Shown: in pieces, positions 34,370 through 42,218 of the stretch | Layout of the letters: every line of letters starts with the position of its first letter | How positions within the stretch are numbered: the stretch's first letter is position 1 | Source of the DNA: Candidatus Cryptobacteroides choladohippi | GTDB lineage: Bacteria; Bacteroidota; Bacteroidia; Bacteroidales; UBA932 | DNA length: 61,269 nt | Direction: 5' to 3' | Assembly (NCBI GenBank): GCA_018065985.1 | Contig: JAGHSF010000003.1 | Coordinates: 1-61,269 of the forward strand | Notes under the pieces: generated by a model | Databases searched by the model: none | What the model was told of the DNA's origin: nothing | The model's input: the letters and a program-made list of their open reading frames with translations, nothing else | Program-made: the position numbers and the translations under genes

Positions 34370-36961
34370 TTACTCAGCCTTTTCTGATTCGGATGAATGA
34401 TGATGGTGGCGATGCTTCTTTGCGTCGGCAGCCTCTTCAGGATGCTCGAGGTCATAGTCGCCGTAGCCGTAGCCCTTGTCGCCATAGCCATAGGCGCTGC
34501 CGTAGCCATAGCTGTGGCCGTAGCCGTAGCCGTAACCGTGGCCATAGCCGTAACCGTAGCCGTAGCCATAGCCGTAGCGGCTCTTCTTCGCGTACTCGAC
34601 GTCGTTCAGGATGATGTTCATCTTGGGGAACGCGCCGGTCTTGTAGATCTTCTCGACGTCAGGCAGCATACGCTTGTCGACGTAGCCTGAACGTACCACG
34701 AATATTGTGGAGTCGGCATACTTCTTCACGATGCTGGCATCGGCAAGGATACCGGCAGGGATGGAGTCGAGGAATATGTACTCGTACTGTGAACGGAGGT
34801 AGTCCATCATCTTGCCGAAGCGCTCGTCAGAGAGGAGCTCGGCAGGGTTGGGGGGCATTGCACCGGTGAACACGGCATCCACACACTCGGCGATGGCGCC
34901 CTTGGTCACGATGCTGGCAACGTCGTCGATCTGGCCGGAGAGGTACTCCGACATGCCCTCGACCTTGGTGCTTGAGAATTGCTTGGTGAGGGTGCACTTG
35001 CGGAGGTCGACATCGACCACGCAGACCTTCTTGCCCACAAGGCCGATGGAAGTTGCAAGGTTGCAGGTAATGAACGACTTGCCGGAACTCTCGAGGAGCG
35101 ATGTCATGAGGAATACGTTGGAAGCCTTGTCACCATCCTTGACATACTCGATGTTGGAGCGCAGGATGCGGAACGCCTCCGAGATGGGGTCGCGCCGCTT
35201 GTTGCTGACGACAATCTGCGGAGGGTCGGTCTTGGTATGATGGTGCGTGCCTTTCCTCTTATCGGCAGCTTTCTTTCTTGCAGCCTTCTTTGCCTTCTTC
35301 TTCTCGCCCGGAAGATGGTTGGAAGGAATCTCCGCAAGGAAAGGCGCAGAGACCAGACGTTCAACGTCGTCGCGGAAACGGACGCGGGTGTCGAAGATGC
35401 TGAAAAGGAAGAAGAGAGCCACAGGGATAAGCAGGCCGATAAGGAAGCCGATGATGGTCTGGCGCTTCTCGTCGGGAGCCACGGGCGTGCGGTTCACGCG
35501 GGCCTCGTCTATGATGCGGGCATTGCCCTCAATCGAAGGCTGGCTGATAAGGAGCTCCTCGCGCTTGCTGAGGAGGTTCAGGTAAAGCGACTCCTTGATC
35601 TTCTGAAGGCGCTCGACGCCCTCGATGTAGACCTGCTTCACAGGTGCCTGACGGAGCTGGGATCGGACCTGGGATGAATATGCCTCAACGCCGCGGGCCT
35701 TCTCCTCCATGGTGCCGATGTAGCTGTCGAGCATGTTCTCGATAGTGGCCTTCTGAGAAGCCTGATCGGCAAGAAGTTCCTTCACAACAGGGTTGTTGGT
35801 GGCACCGGTTGAAGTATATTTGTCAAGTTTCTTGGCGTTCTCGTTGTACTGGGAGATCATCTGATCGACAGTACTGTTGTTAAGACCGATGCCTGTAGGA
35901 AGCGTGCCTCCATCGGAACTGCCGGCTGCACTGCGGACATAACGAGCCAGCGACAGCTGACGCTGAAGTGCTTCCATCTCTTCGGAAGCCTCGACGTTGC
36001 CGGCCACGAACTCCTGACCATAGTTGCGGGTGTCCACAATCTGGTTTGCACTCTTGAAGGCAGCGATCTCGCCCTCCTTGCTGCTGAGGTCACTGTCAAG
36101 CGAGTTCAGACGGTCGTTGATGTAGTCGTAGGTCTGGGCTATGACATTCTTCTTGGCATTGACTGCATTGCCGTTGTAAACGGCAATCACCTCATTTACG
36201 ATTGCTGCGGCCTTGATGGGGGAGGTGTCTCGTATTGAGAGTGAGAGCACATTGTCCATCTGGTCATTACGAGAAACCTGAAGAGCATCTCTGTATCTGT
36301 CAGCCACGTCATTGACGTTCATGTAGTTGACAGTAACAGGCAGACCGTAGTACGAATCTGCAAGGAACCAGGTCTTGTCAACAATGATTCTGGTAGTAGG
36401 AGTGGCAAGGGTGTCTCCATAAGCAGCCGTGACATTATATGATTCTCCTTCGGATACAGTATAAAGGCTGTCCGATACCGGAGTAATAACGACGGTCTGA
36501 TACTGAGTGCCGTTGAAGTCGATGAAGTTCACTGTTACCGGGCTCTCGCCATAAAGATCCCGATCGCGCTTTACAACCTTGCTGCGGCATTTATAGCCCA
36601 CATTCAGGTTCAGGTTCTCCACTACCTGAATCATAGCAGTCTTTGACTTCAAGGCGAAGATCTCGCTGTTAATTGCAGTATAGTTTAGCGCAAGCCTGCG
36701 GGACCCCAGATTATTCATCTGGGTTGATGGCGCCTGGATTGCATTGTCATTGATGAGAGACTGTATCGCTATCCTGGCGTTCGCGCCATAGATACGCGGT
36801 TTCTGATGCACGGAGTACCACGCAAAAAAGGCACCGATGAGCGCGCAAAGGAGGAACCAGTGAAGGTTCCTCATAAGGGTGATTGTTATGTCTTTGATAT
36901 GAAGAAAGTCACTTGTACTCTCTTCTACGAACATGGAGTCGTTGTTTCTGTTTTCTTCCAT
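34370..36961 (-). CDS. wzc: Wzc-like polysaccharide tyrosine autokinase with Gly-Tyr tail
   Basis: An 863-residue inner membrane protein. Residues 1-540 are the Wzz-like chain-length part: a first transmembrane helix (about 33-50), a long periplasmic coiled-coil region (SKEGEIAAFKS, LQRQLSLARYV) and a second helix (about 507-527). The cytoplasmic BY-kinase domain shows Walker A SLLESSGKSF, Walker A' VCVVDVDLRK and Walker B IFLDSIPAG. The tail (about 796-838) is almost pure Gly-Tyr with 16 tyrosines, then a His-rich end. Tyrosine clusters are the autophosphorylation sites in this family. It follows wza with a one-base overlap. Confidence 0.93.
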   Translation of the reverse strand: MEENRNNDSMFVEESTSDFLHIKDITITLMRNLHWFLLCALIGAFFAWYSVHQKPRIYGANARIAIQSLINDNAIQAPSTQMNNLGSRRLALNYTAINSEIFALKSKTAMIQVVENLNLNVGYKCRSKVVKRDRDLYGESPVTVNFIDFNGTQYQTVVITPVSDSLYTVSEGESYNVTAAYGDTLATPTTRIIVDKTWFLADSYYGLPVTVNYMNVNDVADRYRDALQVSRNDQMDNVLSLSIRDTSPIKAAAIVNEVIAVYNGNAVNAKKNVIAQTYDYINDRLNSLDSDLSSKEGEIAAFKSANQIVDTRNYGQEFVAGNVEASEEMEALQRQLSLARYVRSAAGSSDGGTLPTGIGLNNSTVDQMISQYNENAKKLDKYTSTGATNNPVVKELLADQASQKATIENMLDSYIGTMEEKARGVEAYSSQVRSQLRQAPVKQVYIEGVERLQKIKESLYLNLLSKREELLISQPSIEGNARIIDEARVNRTPVAPDEKRQTIIGFLIGLLIPVALFFLFSIFDTRVRFRDDVERLVSAPFLAEIPSNHLPGEKKKAKKAARKKAADKRKGTHHHTKTDPPQIVVSNKRRDPISEAFRILRSNIEYVKDGDKASNVFLMTSLLESSGKSFITCNLATSIGLVGKKVCVVDVDLRKCTLTKQFSSTKVEGMSEYLSGQIDDVASIVTKGAIAECVDAVFTGAMPPNPAELLSDERFGKMMDYLRSQYEYIFLDSIPAGILADASIVKKYADSTIFVVRSGYVDKRMLPDVEKIYKTGAFPKMNIILNDVEYAKKSRYGYGYGYGYGYGHGYGYGYGHSYGYGSAYGYGDKGYGYGDYDLEHPEEAADAKKHRHHHHSSESEKAE
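34446..34576 (-). repeat. Gly-Tyr coding hexanucleotide repeat in wzc
   Basis: Repeated GGCTAC/GGCTAT units on the minus strand encode (YG)6 HG (YG)3 HS (YG)2 SA (YG)2 DK GYGYG DYD. The units are six bases long, so gain or loss by slippage changes the number of Gly-Tyr pairs without shifting the frame. Confidence 0.85.
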
Positions 36962-37764
36962 TACTTAGCAACTCTAAATACAAGGAACAATGTTGTGGCA
37001 AGCGAAGCGAAGGACGTGCCCAGTGAAACCCATGAATTCCAGAAAGTAGCCTCGTCTCTCCAGTACTTTGAGCCGTATGACTGCGTTACGATGATATCGT
37101 TTTTCTGAAGGATGAAGAACGGGTCGTTAAACACGTCGGAGCTTCGCGGATCGATGTAATGCATGGTCATCTTGCCGTCAATCTCACGCAGAACTCCTAT
37201 CTTGTCACGACGGGTGAAGGCGCTGATGTCGCCTGACAGGGCCAAAGCCTCGAGGAAGGTACAGCGTTCATTGGAAATGGTGATGGATTTTCCGCCGTCA
37301 GACCCAAGGAAGAACACCTTGAAGTTATAGAATCGTACCATGACGTATGGATCTGCAAGATAATTGCCATCGACCAGGATGTTGCAGATCAGGTCCTGAA
37401 GTTGAAGACGGGTAAGCCCGGCTGCATGAATTTCGCCAAGAACCGGGAGTTGAATATTTCCGTCAGGGTCAACAAGATAAGTAAAAGAAGACTGTCCTCC
37501 AATATTGGAAGCTCCTACGCCACCCCCCAATCCACTAGCTGACCTGAGGTTAAATGGCCTTGCAATCTCCGGATCAGGACAGGAAATAATGATATCCAAC
37601 TCGTCGTAGGGAACAATCACCGCCTGTATCTTGTTTTCCATCTGAACCTGGCTGTTCTGCTCCATATCCTGGAGATAGACGACCTTCTTGGGTGTTGCGC
37701 AGGATGCCACAAGCAAGGCTGCAGCTACTGCCAAAAGGAATGATAGTATCTTGGTTGTTTTCAT
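36961..37764 (-). CDS. wza: Wza-like polysaccharide export lipoprotein
   Basis: A 267-residue outer membrane polysaccharide export protein. The lipoprotein signal ends in VASC (Cys about 21) and is followed by ATPKKVVYLQDM, as in Bacteroidetes Wza. The polysaccharide export domain includes YDELDIIISCPDPE, LVDPDGNIQLPVLGEI and two SLBB-like beta regions. A hydrophobic C-terminal segment (SLGTSFASLATTLFLVFRV) may cross the outer membrane as the Wza helix does. ATG 37764 is chosen because a -7 box lies just upstream. It overlaps wzc by one base. Confidence 0.92.
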   Translation of the reverse strand: MKTTKILSFLLAVAAALLVASCATPKKVVYLQDMEQNSQVQMENKIQAVIVPYDELDIIISCPDPEIARPFNLRSASGLGGGVGASNIGGQSSFTYLVDPDGNIQLPVLGEIHAAGLTRLQLQDLICNILVDGNYLADPYVMVRFYNFKVFFLGSDGGKSITISNERCTFLEALALSGDISAFTRRDKIGVLREIDGKMTMHYIDPRSSDVFNDPFFILQKNDIIVTQSYGSKYWRDEATFWNSWVSLGTSFASLATTLFLVFRVAK

Positions 37765-37784
37765 AATCTGAGCTATAAAACTTA

Positions 37785-37792
37785 CAAAGTTA
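37785..37792 (-). promoter_or_regulatory. -7 box of the wza-wzc-wlbA operon
   Basis: The minus strand reads TAACTTTG in the 68-base gap after wecB, about 20 bases before the wza ATG. It gives the export and kinase genes a start of their own inside the locus. Confidence 0.6.
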
Positions 37793-37832
37793 ACTATTAT
37801 TTCGCATAATCTTGAGCCTCTTGACCAAGTTT

Positions 37833-38996
37833 TTAATATTTTGAAGCACAAACTCGTATAGCCTCAACTATCCGGCCGCAAGCCTTCCCATCTCCATACG
37901 GGTTCACGGCCTGGCTCATCTTTTCATAAGCCCTCTCGTCATCCAGCAAAGTGCTGACTTCGTTGACTATCTTATCATAGTCAGTGCCAACAAGGTGTAC
38001 TGTGCCGCTGGCAAGTGCCTCGGGACGTTCTGTTGTATCACGCATCACGAGCACTGGCTTTCCAAGGCCTGGAGCCTCTTCCTGAATGCCGCCGGAGTCT
38101 GTCAGCACAATGTGGGACTTGCTCATCAGATGCACGAACTCCAGATACTGAAGCGGCTCGATAAAGAAGAAATTTGGCCTCGAAAGGTCTTCTCCAAACA
38201 CCTCATGTATGGGCCTGCGCACATTGGGATTGAGGTGCATGGGATATACGAAGTCCACCTCAGGGTATTTCTCCGAGAGGTCCTTCATGGCAGTCACCAT
38301 TCTGATGAAGCCGTCGCCGAAGTTTTCCCTTCTGTGGCCGGTAATCAGCACTAATTTCCTGCCGTCCTTAAGACGTGTCACGTCATATCCGGCCTCCGCA
38401 AGCACCTTGTCCTGTTCGGCGGCAAGCTCCGGGTTGTTCTTCAATTTGTCAACCACCATGTAAAGGGCATCGATGACCGTATTGCCAGTGACAAATATCC
38501 GGCCCATTGCCTTCTCCTCCCTTAGGTTGCTCTCGCTTAGAGGCGTGGGAGAGAAGTTGTATGTTGCAATTCGTCCTGTCACCTGACGGTTCATCTCCTC
38601 GGGCCACGGGCTGTAGAGATTATGAGTGCGGAGGCCTGCCTCAACGTGGCCTACCGGTATCTGGGCGTAGAATGCAGCAAGCGCAGCTGCCGTACTGGTG
38701 GTGGTGTCGCCATGCACGAGCACGACGTCTGGTCTGCACTCATCGAACACATCGCGCATACCGGTGAGGACCCTTGATGTAACATCTGTGAGATCCTGGC
38801 CCTGCTTCATGATATTCAGGTCATAATCAGGGACAACCTCAAATATCTTCAGCACCTGATCCAGCATCTCACGGTGCTGGCCGGTCACGCATACTATCGT
38901 CTCAAAATCAACGGGATATTTTTGAAACTCCTTCACTAGCGGGCACATCTTTATTGCCTCCGGGCGTGTGCCGAATACCAGCATTACTTTTTTCAT
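37833..38996 (-). CDS. wecB: UDP-GlcNAc 2-epimerase (non-hydrolysing)
   Basis: A 387-residue GT-B fold epimerase that interconverts UDP-GlcNAc and UDP-ManNAc. FGTRPEAIKMCPLVKEF at the N-terminus, VCVTGQHREMLDQVL, VHGDTTTS, HVEAGLRT, ITGHRRENFGDG and LTDSGGIQEEAPGLGKPVLV are the WecB hallmarks. These differ from WbpI/WlbD, which begin VVGARPQFIKA, so it is not the diacetamido-uronate epimerase. It lies five bases after wecC, so the two make UDP-ManNAcA. Confidence 0.95.
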   Translation of the reverse strand: MKKVMLVFGTRPEAIKMCPLVKEFQKYPVDFETIVCVTGQHREMLDQVLKIFEVVPDYDLNIMKQGQDLTDVTSRVLTGMRDVFDECRPDVVLVHGDTTTSTAAALAAFYAQIPVGHVEAGLRTHNLYSPWPEEMNRQVTGRIATYNFSPTPLSESNLREEKAMGRIFVTGNTVIDALYMVVDKLKNNPELAAEQDKVLAEAGYDVTRLKDGRKLVLITGHRRENFGDGFIRMVTAMKDLSEKYPEVDFVYPMHLNPNVRRPIHEVFGEDLSRPNFFFIEPLQYLEFVHLMSKSHIVLTDSGGIQEEAPGLGKPVLVMRDTTERPEALASGTVHLVGTDYDKIVNEVSTLLDDERAYEKMSQAVNPYGDGKACGRIVEAIRVCASKY

Positions 38997-39001
38997 ACAG
39001 G

Positions 39002-40204
39002 CTAAATGTGATAGGTTCCCTCAATGGGGCAGATATTGAAACAGTCAAGGATGACCTTGCCCTTGAGCCTATCCCAGTTGTGCTTGATGTGATCGTGCTT
39101 GACCATGATGACAACCATGTCGACCTCATCAAGGAACTGATCGAAATCAAAGATCTGATTCTCGGCAATCCTGTGGTTCTCGAGGAACGGGTCGTAGCAT
39201 TTAAGGGGACGTGCAAGATGACGTTCCTGAGCCTCGAGCATCTGCAGTGCGGGGCTCTCGCGGAAGTCGTCCACATTCTCCTTGTATGTAAGGCCGTACA
39301 GGCCCACGCGGCATGTGTCAGTGATGCCGTTCTCCTTCATTATCTCGTAGATGCGGTTCAGAACGAACGTCGGCTGGCTGTCATTTGTCTTCATCGACTC
39401 GTCTATCACCTTAGCCAGCTGAGGATAGTCGCCTACCAGGAACCAGGGGTCCACGCTGATGCAGTGCCCGCCAACTCCGGGGCCGGGCTGAAGTATATTG
39501 ACGCGAGGATGCATGTTGCAGATTCTGATGATCTCATACACGTCCATGTTGTCGTGACGGCAGATTCTTGCGAGCTCGTTCGCGAACGCAATGTTCACTG
39601 CCCTGAACGTATTCTCGACGACCTTTGTCATCTCGGCAGTTCGGATGTCGGTCACCACTATCTCTCCCTGACAGAACGATGCGTAGTACTCCTTCACCTT
39701 CTCGCCTGTCGCCTTGTCATCAGCCCCGATAGTGCGGTTATTGTGCAGCAGTTCATACACCATATTGCCGGGAATGATACGTTCCGGCGCATGTACAAGG
39801 TTGATGGGCCTGTCAATTACCGGACGTACATATTTGTCGATGGTACCGGGGCTTACGGTGCTCTCAATCACTATTGTGGCGCCGTCCGGGCAGACATTCA
39901 ACACTTCCTTGACCGCAGCCACAACGTAGCAAGCATCCACCTTCTTGCTGAACTTGTCATAAGGAGTGGGCACAGATACGATGTATGTATCTGTCTTCTG
40001 ATATTCCGTAGTGAACCTGATGCCGGCTTTCACTGCATCATTGAACAGTTCATCAAGGCCATCTTCCTTGAAAGTGGTCTTTCCGGCATTGAGAGTGGCA
40101 ACAAGTTCCTTGTTGTAATCTGTCCCCACGACCTCAACACCATGTGAAGCCATCATCAGTGCCGTAGGGAGGCCGATGTAGCCAAGGCCAATAACATTGA
40201 TCAT
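39002..40204 (-). CDS. wecC: UDP-ManNAc dehydrogenase
   Basis: A 400-residue UDP-sugar 6-dehydrogenase. The NAD loop is VIGLGYIGLPTALMMA, VSVPTPYDKFSKKVDACYVV and ESTVSPGT follow, and the catalytic Cys is in GPGVGGHCISVDPWFLVG (about 246). The pattern fits WecC, which oxidises UDP-ManNAc to UDP-ManNAcA. With wecB next to it, an N-acetylmannosaminuronic acid residue is expected in the polymer. A second dehydrogenase of the WbpA type is encoded at 59.4-60.7 kb but is broken. It marks the left edge of the AT-rich block. Confidence 0.93.
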   Translation of the reverse strand: MINVIGLGYIGLPTALMMASHGVEVVGTDYNKELVATLNAGKTTFKEDGLDELFNDAVKAGIRFTTEYQKTDTYIVSVPTPYDKFSKKVDACYVVAAVKEVLNVCPDGATIVIESTVSPGTIDKYVRPVIDRPINLVHAPERIIPGNMVYELLHNNRTIGADDKATGEKVKEYYASFCQGEIVVTDIRTAEMTKVVENTFRAVNIAFANELARICRHDNMDVYEIIRICNMHPRVNILQPGPGVGGHCISVDPWFLVGDYPQLAKVIDESMKTNDSQPTFVLNRIYEIMKENGITDTCRVGLYGLTYKENVDDFRESPALQMLEAQERHLARPLKCYDPFLENHRIAENQIFDFDQFLDEVDMVVIMVKHDHIKHNWDRLKGKVILDCFNICPIEGTYHI

Positions 40205-40210
40205 ATCTTT

Positions 40211-41263
40211 TTATCGATTGATTGGATAGTTTTCTATATATGAAGTAAGGAATTTTGAATAATTGATTTTTTCTGACAGCATTGCCATACGACGCTCTTT
40301 ATATACCGCCTTCTTATCTGGCATTGCCAGCATCTTAGCTACAACATCATACAATTGTTCAACATTATCCGGTTTTATTCCATATCCAAGTTCATATTTA
40401 TCCTCAAGTTCAGACAAATAACCAATTCTTCCGACAAAATCGTTAAAACGCACAAATGGAGTTCCAAGGACTCCTGCCTCGGCAGCCATTGTTTGGCTAT
40501 CACCCAAGTACATATCAGCAAACGCCATCACATGATGAATGTCCAACGGGGCAATCGAAATGCGATATTCCTCAAACTGAGGCTCTAATGCTCGCTCCGA
40601 AGTAATATATATCCTTCCATGAGGTTTCAGCATATCAATCAGTTTTTGTGCGATTTCCGTATCAATTCCTCTTATCCCAGAATCATGATGGGCCTTCAAA
40701 CTAGCAAATCTTAGAAGGAAGAACGGGGTTTCAGGGTCGAAATATTTCTCAACCACAGACTTGTCCGGGGTAAAGACATCAGGATGAAGATACGCCAGTT
40801 CCTGATAGCCTTGATATTTGACTGCCTTATTATTCCATTTGCCACAGTCGCAGGTAGTCGGGCACAAGATAACGTCGGCCCATGGATAGCTTAATCTTGC
40901 ATATAATGGAACCACAGCTGCATCATCCTCATTGATATTAATCACTGGGATATGACGCAGCCTGCCAATAAATGAATTCTCCACACTGGTTCCAGTCAGG
41001 ATATCCGGTTGGAACGATGCGCAAAACTTGTTCAAACGCCATGCTCTTTTCAAGACCCCAATCAGCATGCCCAGCTTAGAATTCTTGCGACCTTCCTCCA
41101 AGATGTTATGATATGGGATGCCAGCATCCTGCAGCAGTGTCTCAAGAATATCTTTCTTCTTGATAAGAACCTCAACCTGATGGCCATGCTCTTTAAGCGA
41201 GGCTATCGTATTCTTATAATTATGAAAATGAGCCGGATGGCCTAGATATACAATTACTTTCAT
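40211..41263 (-). CDS. DUF354 GT-B fold protein
   Basis: A 350-residue protein starting MKVIVYLGHPAHFHNYKNTI, the pattern of DUF354 proteins, which resemble GT-B glycosyltransferases and UDP-sugar epimerases. Further landmarks are LTGTSVENSFIGRL, INEDDAAVVPLYARLSYPWA and YLGDSQTMAAEAGVLGTPFVR, where a Glu-containing donor-binding loop is expected. Many polysaccharide loci carry one. Substrate unknown. It is the last gene of the AT-rich block, seven bases before wecC. Confidence 0.75.
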   Translation of the reverse strand: MKVIVYLGHPAHFHNYKNTIASLKEHGHQVEVLIKKKDILETLLQDAGIPYHNILEEGRKNSKLGMLIGVLKRAWRLNKFCASFQPDILTGTSVENSFIGRLRHIPVININEDDAAVVPLYARLSYPWADVILCPTTCDCGKWNNKAVKYQGYQELAYLHPDVFTPDKSVVEKYFDPETPFFLLRFASLKAHHDSGIRGIDTEIAQKLIDMLKPHGRIYITSERALEPQFEEYRISIAPLDIHHVMAFADMYLGDSQTMAAEAGVLGTPFVRFNDFVGRIGYLSELEDKYELGYGIKPDNVEQLYDVVAKMLAMPDKKAVYKERRMAMLSEKINYSKFLTSYIENYPINR

Positions 41264-41306
41264 AGATTCCTATACATAACACATGATATGGTAAAGTTTC
41301 ATCATA

Positions 41307-42218
41307 TCAAACGATACTTGAATAAATATAGATCAGTTGCTTGGCAACGCTGACATTATCCATACCCAAGGCAATAATACGATCCCTTCCAGGTGTTTTC
41401 GAGTGTGAGCCGAACGCGAGGTGAATATGTTTGGCAATATCCCGACTATCTCTGGTAGTAATATACGAGTATGGCAAGCCACCCACAGTATCGGCCACAT
41501 CACCTACATCAACACTTACAATGGGACAACCGCACGCCATCGCCTCTTTGACTACCTGAGGTGATCCTTCCGAAAATGATGTCAAAAGCAGTGCATCTGC
41601 AGCACACATCAGTAAAGTGACTTGATCACGAGAAAAGCCATTCAACTCCAACAATTCAACACCCGGGAGCAAAGAAACAGCCTCTTTAGCCAACGGGGAA
41701 TTCTTGACGGCATTGTCAAAAGCCCCAGCAAAGAGTACATATCGCCTGTCTTGCTCAAAACCAAGCGATGCTCTTGCTTCTGACTTATCTATCATCTGCA
41801 ATTCAGTAATGTCAACGCCACAAGGAAGCAGGCAGAAACGGGACTTGGGTCCAGCTATGTCCAACGTCTTTTGGGAAACGAATATATTGAATCGGGACAA
41901 TATCATGCAAAGTTTCGAGAAAGGCAATACTCTCTTGACATTGATATCACTGCCGTGGTATGTTGTAACAACAGGGACTTTGCGCTGCATATTTGCCAGC
42001 AAACCGCTCAAGCCATAATGGGCATGGACGACATCAGGTCCATAATCTTGTATCTTTTTGCGAAGGGATGGCAGCGCTTTCAGATATCCAGCGATTCCCT
42101 TCCCTTCAACGCCAAAGAACTCAACCTCACAACCAGCGCGGCGCAAGGCATCTGCCTGTTCTGTAATGAAAGGAGCAAATCGGTGTTTATTGTATGAGGC
42201 GACTATCAATACTCTCAT
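41307..42218 (-). CDS. Glycosyltransferase family 4
   Basis: A 303-residue GT-B glycosyltransferase, shorter than the usual 350-400. HAHYGLSGLLANM, TTYHGSDIN and the donor loop FSEGSPQVVKEAMACGCPIVSVDVGD with the E(x7)E-like pattern put it in GT4. The sugar transferred cannot be told. It overlaps the FkbH-like gene by four bases. Confidence 0.88.
   Translation of the reverse strand: MRVLIVASYNKHRFAPFITEQADALRRAGCEVEFFGVEGKGIAGYLKALPSLRKKIQDYGPDVVHAHYGLSGLLANMQRKVPVVTTYHGSDINVKRVLPFSKLCMILSRFNIFVSQKTLDIAGPKSRFCLLPCGVDITELQMIDKSEARASLGFEQDRRYVLFAGAFDNAVKNSPLAKEAVSLLPGVELLELNGFSRDQVTLLMCAADALLLTSFSEGSPQVVKEAMACGCPIVSVDVGDVADTVGGLPYSYITTRDSRDIAKHIHLAFGSHSKTPGRDRIIALGMDNVSVAKQLIYIYSSIV

Noticed and set aside
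34354..34690. Plus-strand reading frames across the Gly-Tyr repeat (long Val/Ala or Arg/Ser repeats)
   Set aside because: They are shadows of the hexanucleotide repeat in wzc and show no family features.
37833..38996. Assignment as the WbpI/WlbD epimerase of the diacetamido pathway
   Set aside because: The N-terminal FGTRPEAIK and the adjoining wecC fit WecB, whereas WbpI begins with VGARPQF-like sequence.
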